Shown here one piece after another: positions 33,469-42,006 of a stretch of DNA of 64,000 nt (its first letter is position 1; every line of letters begins with the position of its first letter). The notes beneath the pieces are model-generated. The model was not told the DNA's origin. It made no database searches and saw only the letters and a list, made by a program, of their open reading frames with translations. Where the stretch lies: the NCBI RefSeq assembly GCF_041912895.1, contig NZ_JAYSGI010000001.1, positions 62,001 to 126,000 on the forward strand, in the 5' to 3' direction. Origin of the DNA: Pelagerythrobacter sp041912895 (GTDB taxonomy: Bacteria; Pseudomonadota; Alphaproteobacteria; Sphingomonadales; Sphingomonadaceae). A program made the position numbers and the translations under genes.

Positions 33469-33858
33469 ATGGCACGCGAACCCGGCCGGATCAGGCGGCG
33501 CGACAAGAAGAACATCTCGAGCGGCGTCGCGCACATCAACGCCAGCTTCAACAACACGATGATCACCATCACCGATGCGCAGGGCAATGCGATCAGCTGG
33601 TCCAGCGCCGGCATGATGGGCTTCAAGGGCAGCCGCAAGTCGACTCCCTATGCCGCCCAGGTCGCCGCCGACGACGCCGGCAAGAAGGCCGCCGAACACG
33701 GCGTGCGCACGCTCGAAGTCGAGGTCAAGGGCCCCGGCTCGGGCCGCGAGAGCGCGCTGCGTGGCCTCGCCGCGGTCGGTTTCACGATCACCTCGATCCG
33801 CGACGTGACCCCGATCCCGCACAACGGCGTGAGGCCTTCCAAGCGCCGCCGCGTCTGA
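33469..33858 (+). CDS. rpsK: 30S ribosomal protein S11
   Basis: 129 residues, equal to E. coli. S11 (uS11) lies in the 30S platform near the mRNA exit. The GVAHINASFNNTMITITDAQGNAISW core, GFKGSRKSTPYAAQVAA and the conserved IRDVTPIPHNGVRPSKRRRV end are present. AAGGATTACGAACC precedes the ATG. It lies 63 bp from rpsM; a 116-bp gap to rpoA contains GC-rich stems. Confidence 0.98.
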   Translation: MAREPGRIRRRDKKNISSGVAHINASFNNTMITITDAQGNAISWSSAGMMGFKGSRKSTPYAAQVAADDAGKKAAEHGVRTLEVEVKGPGSGRESALRGLAAVGFTITSIRDVTPIPHNGVRPSKRRRV

Positions 33859-33974
33859 TCCGACCCTGCCCGGCGGGCTGCGGGCGATCCCGTGGCCCCG
33901 CCGACCCTGATCGGACCGGACGCGCGCACCAGCGCCGCCGGTCCTTGCCCGTATTAGAACCCTAGGGGAAATCC

Positions 33975-35030
33975 ATGGCCGTCAACACCAAGAACTGGCA
34001 GGAACTCAAGAAGCCCAGCAGTCTCGACATCAAGGCCGGTGGCGACAAGGCGCGCAAGGCGACCTTCGTGGCCGAGCCGCTCGAGCGCGGCTTCGGCCTG
34101 ACGCTGGGCAACGCGCTGCGCCGCGTGCTCCTCTCCAGCCTCCAGGGCGCCGCGATCACCTCGATCAAGATCGAGAACGTGCTGCACGAATTCTCCAGCC
34201 TCGCCGGCGTGCGCGAGGACGTGACCGACATCGTGCTCAACGTGAAGCAGATCGCGCTCAAGATGGAAGGCGAAGGCCCCAAGCGCCTGCAGCTGAACAA
34301 GACCGGCCCGGGTGAAGTCACCGCGGGCGACATCGCCGTGTCGGGCGACATCGAGGTGATGAACAAGGATCTCGTGATCTGCCACCTCGACGAAGGCGCC
34401 AACTTCGCGATGGAGCTCACCGCCGACACCGGCAAGGGCTACTCGCCCGCCGTTTCGAACCGCCCGGCCGACGCGCCGATCGGCCTGATCCCGGTCGATT
34501 CGCTCTACTCGCCGATCCGCCAGGTCAGCTACAAGGTCGAGGCCGCCCGCGTCGGGCAGGAGCTCGACTTCGACAAGCTGAGCCTGACGGTCGAGACCGA
34601 CGGCACCGTGACGCCGGAAGACGCCGTGGCCTATGCCGCGCGCATCCTGCAGGATCAGCTCACGCTGTTCGTCCACTTCGAGGAAGGCATTCCGCAGCCG
34701 AGCTCGGCCATGATCGGCCACGCCGCGCAGCCGGAAGAAAGCGACGCCAACCAGCTCAACCGCTACCTGCTCAAGAAGGTGGACGAGCTGGAACTGTCGG
34801 TGCGTTCGGCCAACTGCCTCAAGAACGACAACATCATCTACATCGGCGACCTGGTCCAGAAGACCGAGGCCGAGATGCTCCGCACGCCGAACTTCGGCCG
34901 CAAGTCGCTCAACGAGATCAAGGAAGTCCTTTCTTCGATGGGCCTGCGCCTCGGCATGGACATCCCTGGCTGGCCGCCCGAGAACATCGAGGAAATGGCC
35001 AAGAAGCTCGAGCAGGAACTGCTGGGCTGA
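33975..35030 (+). CDS. rpoA: RNA polymerase subunit alpha
   Basis: 351 residues (E. coli 329). The N-terminal dimerisation domain (to about 235) includes FVAEPLERGFGLTLGNALRRVLLSSLQGAAIT. The C-terminal domain (about 265-345), which binds UP elements and activators, has VRSANCLKNDNIIYIGDLVQKTE and NFGRKSLNEIKEVL. The linker is short and acidic. A TAGGGGAAATCC stretch precedes the ATG. The order rpsM, rpsK, rpoA, rplQ is the usual alphaproteobacterial one; rpsD is absent, as is common. Confidence 0.98.
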   Translation: MAVNTKNWQELKKPSSLDIKAGGDKARKATFVAEPLERGFGLTLGNALRRVLLSSLQGAAITSIKIENVLHEFSSLAGVREDVTDIVLNVKQIALKMEGEGPKRLQLNKTGPGEVTAGDIAVSGDIEVMNKDLVICHLDEGANFAMELTADTGKGYSPAVSNRPADAPIGLIPVDSLYSPIRQVSYKVEAARVGQELDFDKLSLTVETDGTVTPEDAVAYAARILQDQLTLFVHFEEGIPQPSSAMIGHAAQPEESDANQLNRYLLKKVDELELSVRSANCLKNDNIIYIGDLVQKTEAEMLRTPNFGRKSLNEIKEVLSSMGLRLGMDIPGWPPENIEEMAKKLEQELLG

Positions 35031-35109
35031 CGAAGGGATTGGGCGGCGCCCTTAACCGCCGCCCGGACCGGGGTACCTGATACGGCCCCCTTACGAACGG
35101 AGTACTGAA

Positions 35110-35532
35110 ATGCGTCACGGAATCCACGGCCGCAAGCTGCAGCGCAAGACGGGCCACCGCAAGGCCCTGCTGCGCAACATGGCCACCGCGCTCATCAAGC
35201 ACGAGCAGATCATGACCACGGCCCCCAAGGCCAAGGAACTGCGCCCCTACGTCGAAAAGCTGGTCACGCTGGCCAAGCGCGGCGGGCTTTCGAACCGTCG
35301 CCTCGCGATGAGCCGCCTGGGCGACGAGACCCAGCTCAAGAAGCTGTTCGACGTTCTGGCCGAGCGCTACGGTGACCGCGAGGGTGGCTACACCCGCGTC
35401 ATCAAGGCCGGCTTCCGCGGCAGCGACGCCGCCGCGATGGCGGTGATCGAATTCGTCGACCGCGACGTCGAGGCGAAGGGCCAGGATTCGGGCCCCGTCA
35501 TGAACGACGAGGAAGAGTTCGAGGACGCGTAA
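35110..35532 (+). CDS. rplQ: 50S ribosomal protein L17
   Basis: 140 residues (E. coli 127). L17 (bL17) lies near the tunnel exit. MRHGIHGRKLQRKTGHRKALLRNM, ALIKHEQIMTTAPKAKELRPYVEKLVTLAKRG and YTRVIKAGFRGSDAAAMAVIEFVDRD match the family. The end, SGPVMNDEEEFEDA, is acidic. It closes the ribosomal cluster and is followed by a strong terminator. Confidence 0.97.
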   Translation: MRHGIHGRKLQRKTGHRKALLRNMATALIKHEQIMTTAPKAKELRPYVEKLVTLAKRGGLSNRRLAMSRLGDETQLKKLFDVLAERYGDREGGYTRVIKAGFRGSDAAAMAVIEFVDRDVEAKGQDSGPVMNDEEEFEDA

Positions 35533-35556
35533 GCCGCCAGCGCAACACGAGACATG

Positions 35557-35589
35557 AAGGGCCGCGAGGGGAAACTTTCGCGGCCCTTT
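35557..35589 (+). terminator. terminator closing the ribosomal cluster
   Basis: AAGGGCCGCGA (35557-35567) pairs with TCGCGGCCCTT (35578-35588). The stem ends in TTTCGTTTG and lies 24 bp after rplQ. Confidence 0.85.
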
Positions 35590-35627
35590 CGTTTGACTGC
35601 GCGCCCGCGCGTGGCACAACGCGCGGC

Positions 35628-37001
35628 ATGATCCGCCACCTCCTCGCCGCCACCGCGCTGCTCGCGCCCGTTCCAACCCTCGCGCAGAGCGCGCAGGAAA
35701 CGCTCGACGCGCGCTACGACCGCGCGCTCGCGGCGGGCTACAAGGCGCTGATGCTGTGCGGTGGGATCGCCAGTTCCGGGCCTTCGAGCCAGCGGCGGAG
35801 CGAGGCGTCGGTGATCGACTACGAACTTACCGGAATCTACCCCGCGCTCGGTCCGATCGTGCGTGAACTGCCGCACCGTGTGGAACGCGGAGAAGACGGT
35901 TTTCTCGACTATGTCGCGGCCGATTGGGCGGAAGACATGCCGCCGCGCATCGCGCTTCACAAAGGCGCGGAGCAAGGTTGTGCGCTGCTGCCGATCGGTG
36001 CCGGTGCGCCCGATAGGGAAACGCCATCCGCGATGCGCATCGACCGCGTGATCCCGCCCGGTACGCCGCGCCGTCAGCCGTCGCAAACGACCGGCCGCCA
36101 TGCCACACTCGCTGCGACCGCGCTGGGCGAGCGGTATGGTGCGGGCACGCGCACGACGGCGGTGCTCGTCCAGCGAGACGGGCGTATCCTGGGCGAAGCC
36201 TTCGCACCCGGTTTCGACGGCGATCTGCCGCAGCGCACGTGGTCGGTCGCCAAGAGCCTTGCGGCAACCCTGATCGGCGCGGCGGTGCAGCGGGGCGAGG
36301 CCGATGTCGCAGCCTCCGCGGGGCTCGGGCTGGCGGACGGCGATCCACGCCGCGCGATCACCGTGGATCACTTGCTCCGCATGGCTTCGGGCCGCTATTC
36401 GGATACCGTCGGCAATCGGACCGATCCGCTTTATTTCGGCGGCGCGACGGTGGACGAGCGGGCCGCGACCTGGCCGCTGATCCATCCGCCGGGCACCACG
36501 TTCCGCTACGCCAACAACGACACGCTGATGGCGGTGAAGACGATCGAGGATACGTTCGACGACGCTCCGCCCGCCGGGCTGTTCGAACGGCTCGGAATGT
36601 ATCAGACGATCGCCGAAACCGACTGGCAGGGAAACTACATCCTTTCCAGCCAGGTCTGGGCCTCCGCCCGCGATCTGGCGAAACTCGGCCAACTCTATCT
36701 CGACGACGGCGTTCTGCCCGGCGGCGAGCGCGTGCTCCCCGACAACTGGCTCGAATACGTTTCCAGCCCCTCGGGCCCGCAGCCGACAGGAGAGTTCGGT
36801 TATGGCGCAGGGTTCTGGCTGTTCGACAAGTCCGACGGCATCCCGCCCGATACCATCGCGATGATGGGCAACCGCGGACAATACGTGGTTATTGTGCCCA
36901 GCCAGAAGGTGCTGATCGTGCGCCGGGGCGAAGACCCGACCGGCGCGCGGTTCGACATCGCCGCCTTCACGCGCGACGTGCTGGCAACCTTGCGGAAATA
37001 G
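35628..37001 (+). CDS. exported serine hydrolase, beta-lactamase/class C fold
   Basis: 457 residues with a signal peptide (MIRHLLAATALLAPVPTLA). The catalytic SxxK is SVAK at Ser206-Lys209, and the Tyr of the YxN motif is Tyr294 (FRYANND). A GNRGQYVVIVP segment near the end replaces the KTG box. The layout resembles 6-aminohexanoate-dimer hydrolase/EstB-like esterases more than true beta-lactamases. Over 130 residues precede the catalytic domain and look like an extra domain (RVERGEDGFLDYVAADW). The substrate is unknown. It is preceded by the rplQ terminator, so it needs its own promoter. Confidence 0.85.
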   Translation: MIRHLLAATALLAPVPTLAQSAQETLDARYDRALAAGYKALMLCGGIASSGPSSQRRSEASVIDYELTGIYPALGPIVRELPHRVERGEDGFLDYVAADWAEDMPPRIALHKGAEQGCALLPIGAGAPDRETPSAMRIDRVIPPGTPRRQPSQTTGRHATLAATALGERYGAGTRTTAVLVQRDGRILGEAFAPGFDGDLPQRTWSVAKSLAATLIGAAVQRGEADVAASAGLGLADGDPRRAITVDHLLRMASGRYSDTVGNRTDPLYFGGATVDERAATWPLIHPPGTTFRYANNDTLMAVKTIEDTFDDAPPAGLFERLGMYQTIAETDWQGNYILSSQVWASARDLAKLGQLYLDDGVLPGGERVLPDNWLEYVSSPSGPQPTGEFGYGAGFWLFDKSDGIPPDTIAMMGNRGQYVVIVPSQKVLIVRRGEDPTGARFDIAAFTRDVLATLRK

Positions 37002-37082
37002 CCCCGCGGCGATTGCAAACCGGGGCGCAGCGGTTACATCGGTAACCGCATGTTTTTCCGATCCCCGGGGGAGTTTCCTATC

Positions 37083-39239
37083 ATGAATATCCGTTCTGTC
37101 GCACTCGCGGCTTCCGCCATCGCGCTCGCCGTCGCGGCGCCGCTTTCCGCCCAAGAGGTGACTTTGCCCGACTACCCCGAAACCCGCGCCGGAGACGTGA
37201 GCGAGACGATCTTCGGCGAGGAGATCGCCGATCCCTACCGCTGGCTCGAAGCGGACGTGCGCAACGACGCCGAAGTCGCCGCATGGGTGCAGCAGCAGAG
37301 CACGTTCACCGACGCCTATCTCAAGAAGCTGCCCGGCAACGACTGGTTCAAGGCGCGCATCGGCGAACTGCTCGATTACGAGCGGTTCGGCATTCCGCAA
37401 AAGGCGGGGGAATACTATTTCTACACCCGCAACACCGGCCTCCAGAACCAGAGCCCGCTTTATGTGCGCCACGGCCTGGATGCCGAACCGCGCCTGCTGA
37501 TCGACCCCAACGCCTGGGCGCAGGACGGTGCGACCGCGCTCGCCGGGTGGGAGCCGTCGGAGAACGGCACGCTGATGGCCTACGCCGTGCAGGACGGCGG
37601 GACCGACTGGCGGATCATCCGCGTGCTCGACGTCGAAACCGGCGAACAGCTGGAAGACGAAATCCGCTGGGCCAAGTTCACCGGCATCTCGTGGCTGGGG
37701 AACGAAGGCTTCTTCTACTCGCGCTTCCCCGAGCCGGAGGAAGGGCAGGATTTCCAGGCGCTCAACTACAACCAGGCGGTCTATTACCATCAACTCGGCA
37801 CGCCGCAGTCGGCCGACAAGCTGGTGTTCTCCACCCCCGAGCATCCCGACCAAGGCCATGGCCTCGGCGTGTCGGACGACGGGCGCTGGGGCTTCATCAT
37901 CAGCTCGCTCGGCACCGACGCGAAGTACGAAGTGCGCGTGGTCGATCTCGGCCACCAGAGCGGCGAATGGGAAGCCAAGCCGCTGGTCACCGGGTTCGAC
38001 AACGCGTGGAACCCGATCGACACGATCGGCACCAAGGCGTTCTTCGTCACCAACAAGGATGCGCCGCGCTACCGCATCGTGACCACCGATCTCGCCGCGC
38101 CGACGCCCGAATGGACCACGCTGGTGCCCGAGGGCGAGCAGCCGATCGACGGCGCCTCGATCGTCGGCGACAAGCTGATCGTGACCTACCTGAAGGATGC
38201 CACCACGCGCGCGGCGGTCTATGACCTCGAAGGCAATGCGCTCAACGACATCGAACTGGGCGAACTCGGCACCGCGGGCGGCTTCGGCGGCAAGGCGGGC
38301 GATCCGGAGACGTTCTACACCTTCACCAGCTTCAACCGGCCGGGCACGATCTACCGCCTGAACGTGGAGACGGGCGAGAAGAGCGAATTCGCCGCGCCCG
38401 AACTGACCTTCGATCCCGAACGCTTCGTGACCGAGCAGCAGTTCTATACCTCGAAGGACGGCACCCGCGTGCCGATGTTCATCGTCCGCCGCAGCGACGT
38501 GACCGGCCCCGCGCCGACGCTGCTCTACGGCTACGGCGGGTTCGACATCTCGCTGACGCCCGGCTTTTCCGCCATGCGTATGGCGTGGCTGGAGGCGGGC
38601 GGCGCCTTCGCGCTCGCCAACATTCGCGGCGGCGGCGAATACGGCAAGGCGTGGCACGACGCCGGGCGGCTCGACAACAAGCAGAACGTGTTCGACGATT
38701 TCATCGCGGCGGGCGAATACCTGAAGGCCAACGGCTACACGACCGAGGACGGCCTCGCGATCCAGGGCGGCTCGAACGGCGGCCTGCTGGTCGGCGCGGT
38801 GGTCAACCAGCGGCCCGACCTGATCGACGCGGCCAATGCAGCGGTCGGCGTGATGGACATGCTGCGCTTCGATCGCTGGACGGCGGGCCGCTACTGGGTC
38901 GACGACTACGGCCACCCGTCGGAAGAAAGCGATTTCAAGGTGCTGCGCGCCTATTCGCCGTATCACAACATCCGCTCGGGCGTGGACTATCCGGCGGTGC
39001 TCGTGACCACCGCCGACACCGACGACCGCGTGGTGCCCGGCCACAGCTTCAAATATGCTGCGGCACTCCAGGCCGCCGACCTTGGCGACGAGCCCCACCT
39101 GATCCGCATCGAGACGCGCGCGGGCCACGGCAGCGGCAAGCCGACCGACAAGGCGATCGAGGAAGGCGCCGACGTGCTGAGCTTCCTCGGCTACTGGACG
39201 GGGCTGGACGTGCCCGAAGCCGATACCGCCGCCGAATGA
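37083..39239 (+). CDS. prolyl oligopeptidase family (S9A), exported
   Basis: 718 residues with signal peptide MNIRSVALAASAIALAVAAPLSA. An N-terminal segment (PYRWLEADVRNDAEVAAWV) and a seven-bladed propeller precede the alpha/beta hydrolase domain (about 450-710). Catalytic residues are Ser564 (GGSNGG), the Asp in TADTDDRVVPGHS and His682 (RAGHGSG). GGGEYGKAWHDAGRL before the Ser is typical of S9A. It is likely to cleave short proline peptides in the periplasm. GGGGGAG precedes the ATG at 37083. It is transcribed in the same direction as the serine hydrolase, 81 bp upstream. Confidence 0.94.
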   Translation: MNIRSVALAASAIALAVAAPLSAQEVTLPDYPETRAGDVSETIFGEEIADPYRWLEADVRNDAEVAAWVQQQSTFTDAYLKKLPGNDWFKARIGELLDYERFGIPQKAGEYYFYTRNTGLQNQSPLYVRHGLDAEPRLLIDPNAWAQDGATALAGWEPSENGTLMAYAVQDGGTDWRIIRVLDVETGEQLEDEIRWAKFTGISWLGNEGFFYSRFPEPEEGQDFQALNYNQAVYYHQLGTPQSADKLVFSTPEHPDQGHGLGVSDDGRWGFIISSLGTDAKYEVRVVDLGHQSGEWEAKPLVTGFDNAWNPIDTIGTKAFFVTNKDAPRYRIVTTDLAAPTPEWTTLVPEGEQPIDGASIVGDKLIVTYLKDATTRAAVYDLEGNALNDIELGELGTAGGFGGKAGDPETFYTFTSFNRPGTIYRLNVETGEKSEFAAPELTFDPERFVTEQQFYTSKDGTRVPMFIVRRSDVTGPAPTLLYGYGGFDISLTPGFSAMRMAWLEAGGAFALANIRGGGEYGKAWHDAGRLDNKQNVFDDFIAAGEYLKANGYTTEDGLAIQGGSNGGLLVGAVVNQRPDLIDAANAAVGVMDMLRFDRWTAGRYWVDDYGHPSEESDFKVLRAYSPYHNIRSGVDYPAVLVTTADTDDRVVPGHSFKYAAALQAADLGDEPHLIRIETRAGHGSGKPTDKAIEEGADVLSFLGYWTGLDVPEADTAAE

Positions 39240-39246
39240 GTTGAAT

Positions 39247-39288
39247 AGCCCGCGTTCAGGAAGTCGGCTGATTGCCTGAACGCGGGCT
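39247..39288 (+). terminator. long perfect hairpin after the prolyl oligopeptidase gene
   Basis: A perfect 14-bp stem (39247-39260 with 39275-39288) and 14-nt loop start 7 bp after the stop. There is no U-tract. The inner stem reads GTTCAGG/CCTGAAC. Confidence 0.7.
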
Positions 39289-39381
39289 GTCGCTGCAATT
39301 CAGCCTCGCATCACCGGCGATGGCCTAGAACGAACCTCGTAATCGCGAGCGGACCGCTCGCTCAACAACGAGGTATCGACC

Positions 39382-39897
39382 ATGAAAACGCTCACCAAGG
39401 CACTCGTCGGGACCATCGCGGCCGGTGGGCTGGCGATGACCGCTGCAACCCCCGCGATGGCGCAATATCGCGACTACGATCGCGACGATGGCATAGGCGT
39501 CGGCGAAGTGATCGCAGGCGCTGCGATCATCGGCGGTATCGCGGCGCTCGCGGGCGCGTTCGACAACAACGATCGCGACCGTTACGACAATCGCTATTAT
39601 CGCACCGGCTACGATCGCGGCTACAATTCGCGCGCGGTGATCGAACGCTGCGTGGCGGCGGCCGAGACCAACGCCCGCCGCTACGGCTATCGCGCCGCCA
39701 ACGTCACCCAGATTCGCGATGTCGACACCAACCGCGACAATGTGCGGATCAAGGGCCGGATCGACGTCGGTCGCAGTTACGGCCGCAGTTACGGCTACGA
39801 TCGCAACCGCGGATACGACAGCGGGGACTTCACCTGCCGCGTCGATTACAGCGGCCGGGTATACGATCTGGACTACAGCGGCATTCGCGGGCTGTGA
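39382..39897 (+). CDS. small exported protein, first of a tandem pair, function unknown
   Basis: 171 residues with a signal peptide (cleaved after ATPAMA, about residue 27). The mature part has GIGVGEVIAGAAIIGGIAALAGAF (about 37-60), a membrane-like Gly/Ala helix, then a stretch rich in Asp, Arg and Tyr, a Cys near 91 (IERCVAAAETNARR) and a second Cys in FTCRVDYSGRVYDLDY. The same framework appears in the next gene. AACGAGGTATCGACC precedes the ATG. The two Cys may form a disulfide. I recall similar proteins in sphingomonads with no function. Confidence 0.78.
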   Translation: MKTLTKALVGTIAAGGLAMTAATPAMAQYRDYDRDDGIGVGEVIAGAAIIGGIAALAGAFDNNDRDRYDNRYYRTGYDRGYNSRAVIERCVAAAETNARRYGYRAANVTQIRDVDTNRDNVRIKGRIDVGRSYGRSYGYDRNRGYDSGDFTCRVDYSGRVYDLDYSGIRGL

Positions 39898-39923
39898 CGG
39901 TCGGCGCTCGACAACATCACCAC

Positions 39924-39957
39924 GGGCGGTTCAGGGTGAGGACATCCTGAACCGCCC
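39924..39957 (+). terminator. hairpin between the two paralogous genes
   Basis: A 12-bp perfect stem GGGCGGTTCAGG/CCTGAACCGCCC (39924-39935, 39946-39957) with a 10-nt loop. No U-tract follows. It contains the words TTCAGGGTGA and CATCCTGAA found in the element at 13334-13440. Confidence 0.6.
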
Positions 39958-39986
39958 ATCGCATTCCGGCACAGGGGTTTCGTCCT

Positions 39987-40691
39987 ATGGCTCGCATTTT
40001 CAGGATTTCCGCTTTGGCCGCCAGCACGGCGATGCTCGGCACGGCTGCCGTGCCCGCCGCGGCGCTCGATCTGCCATCGCACGCCGCTCCGGCCACGCAC
40101 GCCGGCTCCGCCGCATGGAGCGACGCGAGCGTTTCGGCCGAGCGTTCGCGCTGGCGCCATCGTGGCCATCACCGTGACGACGGGATCAGCGCGGGCGACG
40201 TGATCGCGGGCGCGGCGATCATCGGCGGCATCTTCGCGATCGCCAGCGCGCTGGACAACGACCGCGACGAGCCGCGCGTCGATTACCGCAATCCGCGCCC
40301 GACCTCCTACAGCGGCGACGGGATCGACCGCGCGATGGACATGTGCGTCGCCGAGATCGAGCGCGACGTTCGCGTTGCCTCGGTCGACGTCGCGACCCGC
40401 GATGCCGCCGGCTGGCGCGTCGCCGGCACGGTCGCCGACGGCGGCGGCTTCACCTGCCTTATCGGCAACGACGGCCGCATCTCCGATATCGATTACGGGC
40501 AGGGTTACGAGCGCGGTGGGGTCACGTATTCCACGCAGGCGCGCGGCAATCAGTGGGACGACGACACCTACGCCGCCGCGTGGCGCCAAGTCGGCACGGG
40601 CTCACCCGGGGTCAGCTACTCGCAGCCTGCCCCGGTCCAGCCCGCCTATCCCGGCGGTCCGCTGCCGGGCGAGGATTACTACGAGGACTGA
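39987..40691 (+). CDS. small exported protein, paralog of the preceding gene
   Basis: 234 residues with a signal peptide (to about AAVPAAALA, residue 27). DDGISAGDVIAGAAIIGGIFAIASAL repeats the Gly/Ala helix of the upstream protein, CVAEIERDVR matches its first Cys region and GGFTCLIGNDGRISDIDYG its second. It has an extra His/Arg segment (RSRWRHRGHHRDD) and a Pro/Tyr-rich tail. Together they look like a diverged duplication. The end overlaps the convergent TRIC gene by 13 bp. Confidence 0.78.
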   Translation: MARIFRISALAASTAMLGTAAVPAAALDLPSHAAPATHAGSAAWSDASVSAERSRWRHRGHHRDDGISAGDVIAGAAIIGGIFAIASALDNDRDEPRVDYRNPRPTSYSGDGIDRAMDMCVAEIERDVRVASVDVATRDAAGWRVAGTVADGGGFTCLIGNDGRISDIDYGQGYERGGVTYSTQARGNQWDDDTYAAAWRQVGTGSPGVSYSQPAPVQPAYPGGPLPGEDYYED

Positions 40692-41329
40692 TCGCCCGGC
40701 GCTTCGGCGTCGGCGCGCTCGCGATAGGCGGGCAGGGCCAACTGCCAGCGGATCGCCGCGCCGCGCAGCGCGAACCCGGCGATCCACGCCGTGGCCCAGA
40801 TGGCGGCGTCGAGCACGCCCGCGACCGTGCCGATCACCGTCAGCCCGGCGGAAAGCGCGGCGGCGGTGACGTAGAGTTCGGGCCGCATGATGATCGAGGG
40901 CACGCCCGCGATCACGTCGCGCACCACGCCGCCCGCGCAGCCGGTCACGATGCCGAGCACGGCGGCGGGCAGCGGGTCGACCCCGAAGGCCAGCGCCTTG
41001 GCCGCGCCGAGCACGGCGAAGGCGGCAAGGCCCGCGGCATCGGCCCATTCCAGCAGGCTCCCCTCCCACCACCGGCGCGGGGTGAACCACGCGATCAGCG
41101 CGGTGAGGAAGATCACCAGCGCCACCCAGGGATCGCGCAGCCAGAACGCGGGGGCGCCGATCAGCATGTCGCGCAAGGATCCGCCCCCAACTCCGGTCAC
41201 CAGCGCGAAGAAGGCCATCGTCACGAAGGTCTGCCGCAGCCGCGCGGCGAGCAGCGCGCCGGTCAGCGCGAACACGGCAGTGCCGAGCAGGTCGAGCGCC
41301 GGGGGCAGGGCGGGGCTGGCGGGAAACAT
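40679..41329 (-). CDS. TRIC-like cation channel family membrane protein (UPF0126)
   Basis: 216 residues with seven predicted transmembrane helices in a 3+3+1 plan. The duplicated family motif is seen twice: GVGGGSLRDMLIG and GCAGGVVRDVIAG. Bacterial TRIC homologs form trimeric K+ channels, though many UPF0126 members lack direct tests. The start at 41329 gives MFPASPALPPALDLLGTAVF; the frame is open further upstream within the PepSY gene. It is last in the unit amidase, PepSY, TRIC with 2 bp to the PepSY stop. Confidence 0.88.
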   Translation of the reverse strand: MFPASPALPPALDLLGTAVFALTGALLAARLRQTFVTMAFFALVTGVGGGSLRDMLIGAPAFWLRDPWVALVIFLTALIAWFTPRRWWEGSLLEWADAAGLAAFAVLGAAKALAFGVDPLPAAVLGIVTGCAGGVVRDVIAGVPSIIMRPELYVTAAALSAGLTVIGTVAGVLDAAIWATAWIAGFALRGAAIRWQLALPAYRERADAEAPGDQSS

Positions 41330-41331
41330 CG

Positions 41332-42006
41332 TCAGGTGCGCACCCGCGCCTTGCGCCGCCGGAACAGCAGCGCGGAGCCCATCACCGTGCCGATCAGCGC
41401 GATCGCGGCGAACAGGATCAGGATCGGGTGCGAGGTATCCTCGCGCTCCTGCAGGTCCATGATGTGCAGGCCCCACATGAAATCGAACACGCGCCACCAG
41501 CGGGTGCGCACCGCCTCGATCTCCCCGCTGTCGCGCCCGACGTAGACGTGCGTGCCGTCGGCCAGCGCGACCTGCCACACCGGCAATGGACGGCGGAAGT
41601 CGAACGGCGGCGCGTCCGCGCCGAAGAACCGTACGCTTTCGACCCGCTCGCCGTCGACGATTCCGCGTGCTGCGACCGAGCGCGCGGCGGCGGCATCGAG
41701 CGGCGCGATCGGTTCGCCCGTCGCCATGTCGCGCCGGCGCACGCTGCCGTCCATCATCGTCAGCACCGCGACCGCGCGCCCGGCCTGCATCGTCGCGCGC
41801 ATCTCGCGGATCGGACCCTCGACGCTGCCGAACGCCTCGCCCGGCAGGCTCAGCGGCTGCGGAGCGGCCTCGATCCGCAGATGCTCGCCGCGCACTTGCT
41901 CGATCGGGCGCGCGACCATCACCAGTCCGGTCAGCGTCCAGCCGATCAGCGGGACCCCGATCAGCCAGCCCAGCCAGATATGCCAGCGCGCGAGCCTGCG
42001 CATCAT
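41332..42006 (-). CDS. PepSY domain membrane protein
   Basis: 224 residues with a transmembrane helix near each end: HIWLGWLIGVPLIGWTLTGLVMVA (about 8-31) and PILILFAAIALIGTVMGSALLF (about 190-212). A periplasmic PepSY-like region lies between (VWQVALADGTHVYVGRDSGEI). A basic RRRKARVRT tail ends it. Such proteins are often linked to siderophore or redox membrane systems, but the role here is unknown. The ATG overlaps the amidase stop by 4 bp (ATGA). Confidence 0.85.
   Translation of the reverse strand: MMRRLARWHIWLGWLIGVPLIGWTLTGLVMVARPIEQVRGEHLRIEAAPQPLSLPGEAFGSVEGPIREMRATMQAGRAVAVLTMMDGSVRRRDMATGEPIAPLDAAAARSVAARGIVDGERVESVRFFGADAPPFDFRRPLPVWQVALADGTHVYVGRDSGEIEAVRTRWWRVFDFMWGLHIMDLQEREDTSHPILILFAAIALIGTVMGSALLFRRRKARVRT

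Noticed and set aside
35628..37001. Serine hydrolase as an antibiotic-resistance beta-lactamase
   Set aside because: It has SxxK and YxN but no KTG box, and it carries an extra N-terminal region; an esterase or amide hydrolase is more likely.
35388..39128. Minus-strand open frame of about 1250 codons opposite the serine hydrolase and prolyl oligopeptidase genes
   Set aside because: It is a shadow of two well-supported genes; no recognisable domain or ribosome site.
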